Positions 22,886 to 34,929 are shown, counted from the stretch's first letter. The stretch: 64,000 bases of DNA from Rotaria macrura (GCA_900239685.1 OENT01000549.1:35650-99649); one strand, 5' to 3'. Notes: generated by a model from the sequence alone, not told the origin. A program made the numbers and translations.

Positions 22886-25118
22886 TTACACTGCTACTGT
22901 CATTTTCTTTTGAATATCGTCAATCAATGTGTCACCAACACACTAAAATAGAACAGACAAGATAAATAATATTTGTTTTTATCGATATTTTATGCTCGAT
23001 TGACTCTGGCATTTTTTTTTAAATCGAAAAAATAAAGATCATCACAATAAAGTGAACTAAGGCACAGACAACATTAAAAATACCTTCATGAAACCTATAT
23101 TTTGATATTACTTGGCAGACTTATATTGAGTTCATACGTAGGTATAAACTAGAAAAGGAGAAGGAGAGACAGAGATTTATGAAACGAAGAAAAAGAATCA
23201 CTCAATGACAACGAACAACGATATTCAGGTAAGAAGAAACAACGGCAACTTACTGCACAAAATTCATCAAAACTTATTTTTCCGTCGCCATCTTTATCTG
23301 CATTGATTATAGTCTATTGAAAAGACAAAAACATTTATTTATAAGTATCTCTATTCATATATTGAATAAAATGAAGAATATCTGAATTACTTTATCAACA
23401 ATTTGTTGCAATTGTGAATCTTTCAAATTAGAACCAACCATCATCTTCAATACTTGAAATAATTCACCTGAAATAAAATTAAAAAAATGTTCATGCTCAA
23501 CTTCAGATAATTTCAGTGTTAGAAACGAATTCATCTGTTTGATAGAAACATAAGTATTTATTTCAGCTCATATTGCAAAACGAGTCTGCATTAAAGATCA
23601 GACTAATTCGAATTAAGAGCCTTGTTTATTGAATGTGCGACGTCATTTAGGATCGAACTACTGGCAAGACACTACTCCTGACTCTCGGACCACTCAACCA
23701 AATTTTCTTTAAATCATATGTGATTTCGACGAATAGAGTTGTTAATTAGTCATTGCTTTCTAGTTGCATTACCTATGAAGTCGATACACGATTATCGATC
23801 ATGATGTGTGTGGGTGTGTGATGGGAGAACATGTTAATAGTAACATATTTTAGTACATTCCATACAGTACTAAAATGTGAAAGACAATATAATTGCTGTT
23901 GCTAAACACTGAGATTCAGTTTCATCGATGTTATTTTAAAACAGATTTTTTCACAAGGCTTTTACTCAACCGTCGTGAAAAGCAACAAACTATACTTCAA
24001 GACGCTATTGATCTACAGTCTTTGACAGTACATCAGCGAAGCTTTTCACATGTCATGAACATTGTTAAACATAGTTAGATGAAATATCAAAATGATTTCG
24101 CTTTTAATTTTATGCTTACAACTGCATGTGAAATATGTGCAGAGGAAATATGCTTCAGCGAGTTAAAGCGACAGAAAGACTGATAGAATGAAAAATGACG
24201 AGGAAGCCGCAGCTGATTCATCCAATAAAAACAACAGCAAAGTCAAGTAGAATCGATTTCATTTTTAATGAAGTCTGCTTTTTTAAATTATTGATTACAG
24301 TTGAAAGATGGATCGCATTTTCATCATTAAACTTGAACAATACTTGTAGATCATCCTTTAAAATTATTTTGAAGTTCCAAGGCTTTTGAATTGACTCTAT
24401 AGTTTCGAGTAAGAAATATAAATATGGATAACTTTCATTTTGAAAGCATATCGTATAACGATGGACTAATTATGTTTTTGTCGTTGAATGAGTAGCTTAT
24501 TCATATGTTCCGAGAATGACTTCTCGAGAAAACACGCAATCCATCATGATTCTTTTCAGATTACCTACCATTAGATATAAAACCATCTTTATCCATATCA
24601 TAGATTTTGAAAGCAACTAAAATGAATATCGAATCGTTTAGTTCAAGTATATCCTATGCTTGAGTACATACATCTTAATTTGGATTCCTTGTCGCCTTTC
24701 ACACTAAACTGTGAAATACCACCGATGAATTCTGAAGCATTCAAAAGAATTTTTTCTCGAATATTGAAAAGAATAATAATAAACAAGTACCTTTAAAATC
24801 AATTTCTCCATTGCCATCAGTATCGAAAATATCAATAACACGTTGTACCAGCGGATTTTGTTGTAATTCAGGAATTGACATAAATTCTTGTACACTCAAT
24901 GAACCACTACCATCAATATCTAATTTCTTGAATCGTTTACCCAAACGACGTATCTCATCGGCGTCGACTAGAAATATTCAAGTTAAACATGGAAAAAAAT
25001 TTGAAAATAACAATTCACATGTAGCACAAAGTTCCACAGGAATCGATGTCATATTCCCCTAAACAACATACAAGATCTCGAACATAACACCCGTATTTAA
25101 GTATTTTATTCATACCAT
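22886..25118 (-). CDS. PPP3R1: Calcineurin subunit B, 173 aa, eight exons
   Basis: Regulatory calcium-binding subunit of the protein phosphatase calcineurin. Exons in reading order: 25118-25116 (ATG only), 25058-25019, 24967-24791, 24731-24672, 24616-24569, 23467-23391, 23313-23254 and 22942-22886; the total is 522 nt. Gly2 (MGN) is a myristoylation site. Four canonical EF-hand loops lie at about residues 31-42 ([12 protein letters not shown]), 63-74 ([12 protein letters not shown]), 100-111 ([12 protein letters not shown]) and 141-152 ([12 protein letters not shown]), all with acidic positions 1 and 12, so all should bind calcium. The blocks LGKRFKKL and [16 protein letters not shown] are nearly identical to vertebrate calcineurin B. 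Vertebrate length is 170 aa; the C-terminus here ([18 protein letters not shown]) is divergent and slightly longer. Introns are 51-77 nt except intron 5 (1101 nt) and intron 7 (311 nt). Confidence 0.95.
23640..23703 (-). other. tRNA-derived SINE-like relic in calcineurin B intron 5
   Basis: On the minus strand TGGTTGAGTGG (23700-23690) fits a pol III A-box and GTTCGATCC (23658-23650) fits a B-box, about 31 nt apart. The arrangement resembles a tRNA Ser/Leu 5' half. Stems are not well kept, so a dead tRNA or the head of a SINE is more likely than a working tRNA. It is in the same orientation as the host gene. Confidence 0.45.
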
Positions 25119-25625
25119 GTTTGAGTTTAATTAGTTTTTATATCAGTGAAAAATAAGATGTGTATGATCAAAAGATAAAAATATATCGCTGTGTTTTATT
25201 CTGTGATTGCCATTTTACAGTTTTTTCTGTCCCAGCCTCATCAATGATGAAAGATATTTTCTAATAGAGGTCGCATATGTTGAAGCAATACGTGTAATTC
25301 TTTCGTAACAATAAACTTAAAAGTCCTATGGTGCTTATTCATTTCAATATTTTTATGTTAGGAATAAAATGAATCAATAAATATTCGAACCAACTCTTTC
25401 TCTACCGAACAACATCAACACGTCATATGAGGGCATCATCAATATTATGCGCAGAAATATTTCTTTTCTAACGTAGTCAGATAAGCATTTTATCCGTGAC
25501 GCGTAATATGAGCAAGAATTCTTTAGTAGATTTTGATATTTCATTTGGGTGCATCATGATCTTGACTATGTATTGTTATTTTTTCTAACATCAATGATTC
25601 GTTATTGTTGTAGATCAGTACAATA
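25119..25625. promoter_or_regulatory. Shared divergent promoter region, calcineurin B / TAX1BP1-like
   Basis: Only 507 bp separate the ATG of calcineurin B (minus) from the ATG of the TAX1BP1-like gene (plus). No other gene fits between them, so both core promoters must lie here unless untranslated first exons extend elsewhere. No clear TATA box or named operator was recognised. Confidence 0.6.
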
Positions 25626-28571
25626 ATGTCGGAAGTCAGTATTAATGCAATGAATAATTCAATGGTAGTTATGCCAGTTGGTGTTACTCATGAACGACAG
25701 CAACACGATCAAGTTGTCTTCGAAAATGTTGCTGATCATTACATTAAAGGTGAAGATGTTACAGCTTGTTTTACAATATTACAGGATATTAAGGTTAATA
25801 TCAATGATGATCAAATTGGTTTAATACGTGTAAGTTTTACGTGTTGATATTTAAGCTAGACTACAAATCAATAAACATTCATCTAGGTTGGTTCAACAAA
25901 TATTCAAGAATGTTTAGCATACGCGTCTGTTCAATTTCATTTATCGACAACATCAGAATTTACGCGTCATGGAACGGCAACATTTCCAGCGTCATCATTA
26001 CCGGTCACAGACGATGAATTTTATCAATTTTGTTATATCGTTGGTAAACGAAAATGTCTTGGCTCATCGATTCCATTTCAATTGAATTGTTCAATCGACG
26101 ATATTGATTTATTATCCAGTGAATTGATCGAGGCATCATTAGAAAGCAAGCCAATGCAAACAAATAATGATGGTCTTATTTCATTGCTTGATCATGATAG
26201 TGACGATCTTGTTGTTGTACATACAAAACGAATGTTGATTGAGGAAAAACTGCGACAAGAAAATCGTCAATTGTTAGAAATGAATCGACGTTTAGAACAG
26301 CAGAAAGATGAATGTAAAGCTAAACTTGATTTATTAGATATAAAATCCAATGAATATATCAATAAATTTAAAAATGACATGCAAGTAAGTCAATCATTTT
26401 GATCATATAAAATTGAATTTAGAAAAACAAAAGAAAAAATCTAACCATAGAATATTTTATAGTTAGACAAAGAGTTTTTGATTCCACTTTTTTCTTGTCA
26501 CATACTACATATAACTCACAAGTCTCGCTTGATAAAAACTTTTTTCTTCACAGTTAAGATTTAAACTATATATTTCTACGGTGGAAATGCATAGATTTAT
26601 GTATACTCTGTTTTTCTAGGCTCTTGCTGCAAGCCATAAGGTAGCTATCGATGAGTTATCAACACGGCAACGTTTAGAAAGTAAATTGCTTAAAGAATAT
26701 GATGCCTGTAGCGCCCTCTGCAATCAATATCAAGCTGAGTCATTACAGTTTGCTGAACGTTGTCGTGGGCTTGAAGATTTAAATACAAAACTATTGGATG
26801 AAACAAATAAAATAAGTTTACAGTTAACGAAAACAACGAAACTAAGTGAAGAACAAGCCATACAAATACTTGATTATGAAAAACGTTTACTGCAAGCAAA
26901 TGAATTATTAAAATCAGCTAATCAATATCAATCTCAATTAGAACAACAATTACGTGACATACGTTTAACAACAGAGAAATATCAAAAGTCGATGCAAGGG
27001 CAAATCGATGCATATTCAAAACAAGCATCACAACAAGAAAATCAAATACATGCATTAGAAACAGCAAATAGTTTATTAAAAGAAGAATTAATCTCAACCA
27101 AAGCTGATAATGCATTTTTATTAGCCATGGAAAAACAAGATAAACAATTAATAAATGATTTACAAAAGCAAATCAATGATTTAAACGAAAATCACCGTCT
27201 CAATTTTGAACAAGTAAAATGGAATACATTAGTTTTAGTTTATGAGAAATGAATGACCGAATGCCTCCCTTTTTTTCTCGCCTAGAAACACATGGAATTG
27301 GAAAGACTTCGAAAAGATTTAGAACAAGCAAAAGAAAATGAAAAAGATTATATGATTTCGAAAAATTCATTCAATGAAATTGAAAAACGTTGTATCAAAC
27401 ATCAAAAGAGTGAAATTGAAGTTAAAAAACAATTTACCGTCTACAAAGAATTTGTCGTAAGTGTTCATTTACTGAAATATACTTTGCGAAATGTAACCAT
27501 GCAAATCCACAAAAACCTTGAACTTTGTTTCCTTTCATATGTTTCGTGATACAGAAGCATCGAACATTAACCTCTGCAATTCTCTATAAGGATGAGGATT
27601 TTTTTTGAAAATATTTCTTAGCGCGCGCTTACATTCATGGTATGTTTTTCAGTAAGATCGAGCTTTGGGAAAATGATTTTCTAAGTTTTTCTTACTAATT
27701 ACAAATTGATTGTAATAGTTACGGAAATTCTAAACATATGGTTCAAAGTTCAATACGAAACACTTCATGAATCAGACCATCGTTGTTAACAGATGGTGTG
27801 CCATTCGGCACACAGCATTCTGATTTCATACATTTTGTTATCATATAATCTGCACGTATCTCAGTTAACTTTGAATGATAGAATGAACAATAATGAATGC
27901 TTCAGGATACAGTTCTTTTTTCAATGACTATCAAAATCCAATGTATTTCTAAAAGGTCTCACGTTGTGTAGTATCGATGAACTTCAACGTATCTTCAGTA
28001 ATCTAATGTATACAGATATATCTGTAACATGAAAATTAATGAATAGTTATGTTCTAATTTGATATGCTTCACAAATGATATTGTCAATAAATGAAAATTT
28101 CATTCATATTAAATTTTTACTTCTCATTTGTTACTGTTGATATGATGAATATTTTAGGGTGACTTAGAACGTAAAGTTCAAGTTTTGACTGAACGACTAA
28201 TGGCCGGTGCTGATGAATATAAAGCTCTTTATCGTAAGTATGCAGCACTTCAACGTACGAGTGTTATGACAAGTCGAGCAAGTTCCGCTGTACCGAAATC
28301 AAGTACAACAACACTATCGAATGAAACTGGTCTCAATGAAGAAGCACTGGTTTCTCTTCTTCGCAATTCCTATGAACTTCAACAAAAGGATCAAATCCAA
28401 AACGTGGAAGAAGAAGACGAAGACGAGAAAATACCAACAACAATCATCGATACGGCACAAAATTCAAATGTCGATGAAGAAATACGTGAATGTCCAATGT
28501 GCTATTGGAAATTTCCAAATCATTTCACACTCGAAAAAAAGAAAGATCATATTGACAACCATTTTGCTTAA
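25626..28571 (+). CDS. TAX1BP1: TAX1BP1/CALCOCO-like autophagy receptor, 626 aa, five exons
   Basis: Exons 25626-25829, 25887-26384, 26620-27213, 27286-27456 and 28158-28571 join to 1881 nt with every boundary in phase 0. Residues about 28-131 form a SKICH domain (VVFENVADHYI near its start, then DDEFYQFCYIVGKRKCLGSS, closely matching NDP52/TAX1BP1). DDLVVVHTK follows; LVV at about 176-178 matches the non-canonical LC3-binding CLIR. A long Gln/Lys/Glu-rich coiled coil spans about 185-480. The last 27 residues (ECPMCYWKFP..HIDNHF) are a UBZ-type ubiquitin-binding finger with C2H2 ligands. Known family members bind ubiquitin-tagged cargo and Atg8 proteins and damp innate signalling. Human TAX1BP1 is 789 aa with two such fingers; this one has a single finger. 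Introns 2 and 4 are 235 and 701 nt. Confidence 0.92.
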
Positions 28572-28578
28572 AATAACA

Positions 28579-28584
28579 AATAAA
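28579..28584 (+). terminator. Polyadenylation signal of the TAX1BP1-like gene
   Basis: AATAAA lies eight bases after the TAA stop, in the convergent gap before the next gene. The signal position implies a very short 3' untranslated region. Confidence 0.55.
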
Positions 28585-28597
28585 ACGAACGTTGTGT

Positions 28598-28627
28598 ACA
28601 TATATATATATATATATACATATATAT
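28598..28627. repeat. TA microsatellite after the TAX1BP1-like stop
   Basis: An almost pure TA tract is visible directly, interrupted once by a TACA unit. Confidence 0.85.
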
Positions 28628-29058
28628 TCAACTGCTTTCTTTTGAGACATACTATCGTTCTTTCGATTATCTCTCTTTCATTTTAATTCATTTCTCATGA
28701 ACATTAATATATACACATATATATTTCCTCATGATGACTACTTTCTTCTCTTGCTCTTTCTCGATTTTATTTTCTTTAATAAGATTTTCATGATATTTTA
28801 ATTCTTGAATCATGAGTAATAAAAAAGAATACGAATAACACATTTATTTTAATTCTGCTTTGTAACTATGATGACAGACAAAATATTGACACGCCTTTGA
28901 ACTTATTCATGATTTAGATTACATGTATAAATTCAAGGTTAAATCCTAATCTCAATTCAATATGAAATGCTAGTAGAAAAATAAATTCGAAATAATAAAC
29001 GATTACATGAAAATATAAATCTTTTCTAAACTGATTTTGAAAGATATACTTGAATAAT

Positions 29059-30018
29059 TCAAAGATCATCATCGAATATTTGCATAGCTCGCATCCGAGT
29101 TATTGGTCGTTTTACTTTCGATTCTTGATTTAGTGAGAGTGGTGTTTCTACACTTATGTCTTGGCTAATTGAAAGTTCACTAGTTACTTCGGAGTTTTTC
29201 GATAATCTGGAACGATGACGTCTTCTATGTTTAAGACAACAGATTGTAAATGAAATCAACAAACATAGTAAACAACTAGTCACTAGAATGATAACTCGAA
29301 CGATATGTTTTGACTTTCTATGTAATTTAGGTAATATGCCATTTGAAGATGTGTCAACGGCTGTAGTTGATGAGATGAGAATCGACGATGATGAAGTCAA
29401 TATTGATGAACATAAATCGCTTTCAGTTTCTAGAATAATTCTATGATTATGTATGTTGTAAATAGTTTGTACTTCTTGCACCTCATCACCACAGATAAGA
29501 ATTATTTTCATTGAAAAACGTGTTATACCAATAAGATTTGGATTGATGTGTATATTTTGATATTGACTATGTAATTCAATAAAAAGTGCACGATACGCTT
29601 GATAATTTAATTGAAATGTTTTTTCAATGTAGTCAAGATTTATTTCTTCTATTGTACTTTCTTTTATAACAATATGCAACGTATTTTGATCTGTACCATT
29701 ATCTTTATTATATAAATCATATAGATATTGTTGATGATGTTCGAAAAAATCTTCAAAAATTTGTTTCGTATTAAATATCAATTGAATACATCGAAGTTCA
29801 ATTGTTGAACATCGATTATTTTCTTCGAATTCGATATTTTCAGGTTGAATTAATGTTTGAATTTTACATTGTAAACATTCAGCATAATAATGATGAACAC
29901 TTGAAGCATGATTAACTATTTGTTGAATGATACATTCGTTGACTAAATTATCGTTGATAAATTCCAGACAATCACAGTGAACATATGAAAAATAAAGAAG
30001 AAAAAGAAAAAAATTCAT
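29059..30018 (-). CDS. Orphan type I single-pass membrane protein, 319 aa
   Basis: An intact intronless frame starts at ATG 30018-30016. The first 15 residues (MNFFLFLLYFSYVHC) are a likely signal peptide. The ectodomain of about 190 residues holds at least seven Cys, among them CLQCKIQTL and CSTIELRC, and one NGT glycosylation site. A Ser/Thr-rich stalk (SSILTSSSSILISSTT) precedes a transmembrane helix at about 238-261 (VRVIILVTSCLLCLLISFTI), then a basic stop-transfer KHRRRHRSR and a Ser-rich tail of about 50 residues ending DDDL. I do not recognise the family. The layout suggests a cell-surface receptor or adhesion protein. The gene is convergent with the TAX1BP1-like gene, 487 bp apart. 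Confidence 0.8.
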   Translation of the reverse strand: MNFFLFLLYFSYVHCDCLEFINDNLVNECIIQQIVNHASSVHHYYAECLQCKIQTLIQPENIEFEENNRCSTIELRCIQLIFNTKQIFEDFFEHHQQYLYDLYNKDNGTDQNTLHIVIKESTIEEINLDYIEKTFQLNYQAYRALFIELHSQYQNIHINPNLIGITRFSMKIILICGDEVQEVQTIYNIHNHRIILETESDLCSSILTSSSSILISSTTAVDTSSNGILPKLHRKSKHIVRVIILVTSCLLCLLISFTICCLKHRRRHRSRLSKNSEVTSELSISQDISVETPLSLNQESKVKRPITRMRAMQIFDDDL

Positions 30019-31805
30019 CCAAATTCAATCAAGATAAAAAAAAATGATAGCGCAGTTTTTATTGTGGTTTTCTTTTCATTTTGATTGAAATTATGACAGT
30101 GATGTCTAGCTTGGTAGTTGAATATTTAAAAATCAGATGCAGCACTTGAATTAGTCAAGTTTTTGTTCTTCTTAATTGATTGACTGTTATTTCGATACGG
30201 TGAATGTAGAAATTTTTAATTTCTCAGTCGATTTACAATTGCTAACTAGAAAACGAGGAATTACTAAACGTAAATTTGTTGTCTGTAAAACTTCGTATCA
30301 TATGATCATGAAAATTGATGCTTTAAAACAGAGATTTAATTCTCGACAATATAAATCTACGTTTAAAATTACTTTTTGCCTTTGCACCCATTCGAAATGA
30401 CGGGAATTTTCAACATTTATCTTATAGTCGTTTCAAAACGTTTCTCAATTCCGCCTCATCGTCGTAGATATTTTTTGAGTTTATATGCATATATGTACCA
30501 TGCCTTTACAACTTTTACTTTATAGTTCGTTTTGAAATCAGTTGAAAAAAAAATATTCTCCATCGTCGTGTACAGATAAGCAAGATTCTTGAAATGGAAT
30601 ACTGTTCGTTTTCAGGTAGGATACTAGAATTATCAACTTACACGTCAAATGTAGAAGGAGCACGTGAAAAAAAGGCCATTATTGATTTCTCAATGTTTTT
30701 GAAAAACCAATTCTTAGGTTATGATCGACATGAAATAGTGATCATAGAATACTTTTCTACTTCTCATTACTCAGCTTATGAAGAAACTCTGAGTTTCATT
30801 AGATTTTCCTGATCTCTCGGTTATCGATACTGCTATTGACAAATAGCATAATTATATCACTTGGAAATATGAAATGAGGTTGAAAAATAAGATTGAAGAC
30901 AAAGACATCGAAATTGCATTTTATATTCTAATCCTACCAGGGATTGTACACTAATAGCTATCGTTTTCTGTATTTTTTCAGTAACATATTGGGTATAAAA
31001 GTTTACTCCTTGACTTACATGCTATTTTCAAGTATAAACTTTCATTATAGAGGACACCCATCTATTGCCCACGTCTAACTTCAAAAGAAGTTATTACCAG
31101 GAAGAAAACGCTAGGGATGAAATATCACCAAGCATTCAATGTGTGTTTCTCTTGTACGACCAAGTCAACTTTTTCTGTTGAAAAAAGGTGAGAAAAGCTA
31201 AATTACGCAACTTAGGTCGGTGTTTGATAACTAGATATGAACGGATGTCGACTCGATACATTATTTAATTTAAATGCATAGAATATGTGTATGAAATTTT
31301 TAGAGTATATTGAACATAGTGACTATCTAACATGAACTGTAACTCATGATAACTTCAATATTTTACACCATAGAATGTTCTTGTTGTATTTAGGGAAAAT
31401 CTATTGATTTCTTGAGTTTTTCAATGAATTTTGATGTTCTTCTGAAATAGTTTAGTAACTCAAATCGACATGTTTTATCAACAACTTTTTAAAAGACTAA
31501 AAAATCTGTAATCCACAAAAGACAACTTAGCTAACTGTGATGAACAATGCAGTTATATATGTTGTTTTAGTATTACATCTTTCTATTAGTTCATTCATTT
31601 AGCATCTAAATAACTGTTAATAAGCTTTGATGATTCAATTGATTCTATTCATATAGGTCAGTATCACTACTGGTCTTATAGATATTCAAGTTTGGACTAT
31701 GTTCATGAATATTATGATGATAAAATAACCATTAGCAAACTTGATTTTGTCATTAAAGAAATGTAAAACAAGAACATCGTTTAACATAATTTTTGATATA
31801 ATGAT
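30019..31805. other. Gene-free stretch
   Basis: Open frames at 30176 and 30594 are short and unrecognised. The first few hundred bases should contain the promoter of the membrane-protein gene, but no element stands out. Confidence 0.45.
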
Positions 31806-32212
31806 TAGGGGTGACACTTTAACTTTACTTTAAACTTAAAGTTAAAGTAATTTACTTTAGCTTTAAAGGTTAAAGTTAAAGTGAATTTTCTTTTTCGTAT
31901 TTACAACTACCTGGACTGGTTGCTTGATACTCGCTAGACTCTCTGCAACCTATAAGACGACAAAAAAAATGAAAAATAACACAATTTAAAACGACTTTAA
32001 ACAACTTTATACGTTGATCTTAAAGTTTAAAGTGGTTTAAAGTCGAGTGAAACTAGTTTATTTTTTCATTCTGTTACGTCTCATAGGTTGCAGTGAGCCT
32101 AGCGAGCATTAATCAATCAGTCCGAATAGTGATAAGTATAAAAAAGAAAATTCACTTTAACTTTAACTTTAACACTTTAGTTAAATTTTTTAAAGTTAAA
32201 GTGCCACCCCTA
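31806..32212. mobile_element. 407 bp palindromic miniature element built on TTAAAG iterons
   Basis: Left end TAGGGGTGACACTTTAAC and right end GTTAAAGTGCCACCCCTA are inverted copies with one mismatch. Subterminal zones on both sides consist of repeated CTTTAA/TTAAAG. The core is itself inverted: a GTTGC..CTCGCTAG..GCAACCTAT block at about 31918-31955 returns reversed near 32085-32125. The whole element can therefore fold back. Candidate 8-bp duplications ATAATGAT and ATAGTCTT match at only five of eight positions. The TAGGGGTG terminus resembles hAT ends. Confidence 0.75.
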
Positions 32213-34272
32213 ATAGTCTTCTCAAATGAAGAAATAACGTTATAAAACACTGTAAAGAGTTTTCTTCTTGACTTCTGAAAAATTTCGTGACAAATAAGAT
32301 CATTGCAATATTTTTCAGTTCTATTGAAAGACTTCTTCGGTGACTAAGATTCGAATTAATGATGCAATGTTTGATTCAAATAATTTTCGTTGAATTTATT
32401 CCACTATGAGGGAATTTAGAGTGGATGCTCCATTTCGATCACAATCATCAATTACTATTACAAATATTCAAATCAATCGATTGTATCTTATATGAATTTC
32501 TATTTGGACTCAACTTAATTTATAGTTCGAAAGAATTGAACTGATCATATCTCTGATTTATTCTACTAAACAATACCAGATATATTCTCTGAACGAATAA
32601 AAACCATGTTGATACTGTAAATATCGTCTATTTTCGACATTCCAGTAGCATAATACTGTTCAAGATTATTTTCTGAGAAAACATCGAAGTACTCTAACAT
32701 TTTCATAACTAACAGATTCACAGAAAGATCTTTTATCTGAAAGTTTGTCTACGTGGTATATTGAGATAATTGGAATCCATTGTCTACATAGTAAGTTGGT
32801 CTTTTCCTCCTATTCATAACATATATATATATATATATAAGACTGCTGCCTATGAATGTTGCTCAAAGATTTTCGGTCAGAGTTAAACCTCATAAGTAAT
32901 TATGCAAGACATCTGTAGTAACATGCTGAAAATTTCTCATAGAAGCGTGAGAATAGACTCAGTGTCTGTCTTTCATGTCATTTATTATGTTAGATTATTA
33001 CGATGAATTTTACCTTTTCTTTTGCGATTTTTACTGGAAGAAAAATACCGAAAGTACACCTCCGACATATTTTTTCTTACTAACAAAAATGTCGGTTAGT
33101 TGTTGGAGAAAAAGGCAACAAAACTGAACTACGCGTACGGTTTCAAGTAGCATCGGTAAGCTCGGTTAACATTTTAATAGTTTTGCATTAGTGCTTGTAT
33201 AGGTCGATGGTTTTCATCGCTCAATTTCTAAGAAGACGAACCGATCCAGAGTTTAACAATGAACTATTGAGTTTCATTAGAGCAATATCGTATGTGTTCA
33301 CACGGTACACTGATAGTTGGCTGCGGACATTTGAGCCTTCATTGATTAATCACGAAAGAAGCCTAATCCATAAGCGATCACTTTTTTCAACTCAAAATCC
33401 ATAGATAGACCCATGCAAAATCTTCCTATGAGAATGAGGACTTGCTTTATAGCTGTCTATAACTAGGTTAGCTATTTTACAAAAACGAGTACGTTTTTCA
33501 AATTATTTTATTTTTTTTAAATAGTATCCATTACTGCTCTGTCTTATTGTATTGTTATTACACCATGTCTATTGTTAAATCCCTGCATTCCAAGGAACAA
33601 TGTCTACTTGATGACTTTGGATACCTACAGGGCGGGAAAGCGAAGGGTGTACGGGTGTTCTGTTCAGATTTATCCACACCTACACACGACCAGTGGATTT
33701 ATTTTTGTAGCAACGTCAAATTCGTTGAGATTTATTAGAATGTCGATAACAAAACCTTCATCACAGAAGTTAATCATTGTTTCTGAAAACTTTTACAGTT
33801 GACATTATGCAGCAATATTATAGCAATGAAAATATTAATGAAGATTCGATGAACACTTAGAAATGAATCGTTTTCAATTCTTTTTAGTTGCTATAAAGAC
33901 TCCTATCTTTAATCAATGAGGCCAGTTACAGCGAATCAACAAGATATTAAGATGACGCATCTTGATATAGTTAGATATTTTTATTTTTTAATTACCTGAT
34001 GAAGGCTCAAAAGTCGGATGTTCAAATGTCGGGTCACCGTTCTGTCAATAGATAAAACTCTACTAGAGATCATTTGTCTCTTCGTCAACAACCGGGCAAT
34101 TTTTTTCAATCAACAAGACATAAAGAGGCATCGTTTCATCGAAAAAAGTGGATTGATGGAGCTAATTCTAATAAGCACTCACTCTGAATCAGCTAATGTT
34201 CAAAAATGGTACGAGTAACAGGTACACTTTCAGGTTTATTTGGAAAAGAAAAAGAAGAAAGTTTCTTTTGTT
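32213..34272. other. Gene-free stretch
   Basis: It contains a TA run at about 32821-32839. Short overlapping frames near 33195-33800 sit in a locally GC-richer patch (33590-33700) that might be a gene relic, but no family could be recognised. Confidence 0.4.
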
Positions 34273-34929
34273 TCATATCAACATAATTGTATGTCTTTTC
34301 GCACAATTTCTGTCTTTAGGTCGATATAAATATTGACACCAACCAACTCGGCATCCATCGCATCGACTCGAATCATGTGATAAGTGTGCTTGGTTATGAC
34401 TATGTAACCGCTGAGAGATTTCTCCAATTTCATTACTAATACGTTTACCATTGTAGAACGTGTTCAATATCCAGACGTATAACCAATAAACAGTTTTTTT
34501 AATTTCATTATCACTCAAAATACCTTTACAATACTTGTTACATGTTTGACAACCTTGTTCAAATATTCTCATTTGTATACGACCAATGTTTTGACCACTT
34601 ATTGATTTATCTAATCGAGCACGAAAGAGTATGGTTGTATAAGCCGATGTCCAAGAATTAATCTTTATCTTTTCTTTGCTTGAGAGTACTACAGATTTCA
34701 TACAATACGTACAGATAAATTTCGAGCGAGCATTATATCTTTGAAATATCCAACCATTATTTGGTCGATTTATTTTACAACGATTAAGATCAACATTATC
34801 CGGCATCATTTCTAATAACCATTCGGATAGACCATAGAATTCAAATGATGAATTAAAAGTACTTTTGAACACTTGAAATGAAGTCATGTTCGATATGTCC
34901 AATGAATATGTAAGAATGTCTTTTTTCAT
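34273..34929 (-). CDS. 3CxxC-type zinc-finger protein, 218 aa
   Basis: An intact frame runs from ATG 34929-34927 with no intron. The core at about residues 65-135 reads ARSKFICTYCMKS, then a beta-rich RARLDKS stretch, then GRIQMRIFEQGCQTC. This is the 3CxxC zinc-binding pattern of receptor-transporter-like proteins (ARF.C..C.K.W.S..., GRV.MR.F.Q.C..C). A third pair, CDGCRVGWC, lies near residue 190 after HSHNQAHLSHDSS, matching the C-terminal CxxC. The hydrophobic tail anchor of vertebrate RTPs is missing. Family members act in receptor trafficking or antiviral binding of nucleic acid; the role here is unknown. Confidence 0.8.
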   Translation of the reverse strand: MKKDILTYSLDISNMTSFQVFKSTFNSSFEFYGLSEWLLEMMPDNVDLNRCKINRPNNGWIFQRYNARSKFICTYCMKSVVLSSKEKIKINSWTSAYTTILFRARLDKSISGQNIGRIQMRIFEQGCQTCNKYCKGILSDNEIKKTVYWLYVWILNTFYNGKRISNEIGEISQRLHSHNQAHLSHDSSRCDGCRVGWCQYLYRPKDRNCAKRHTIMLI

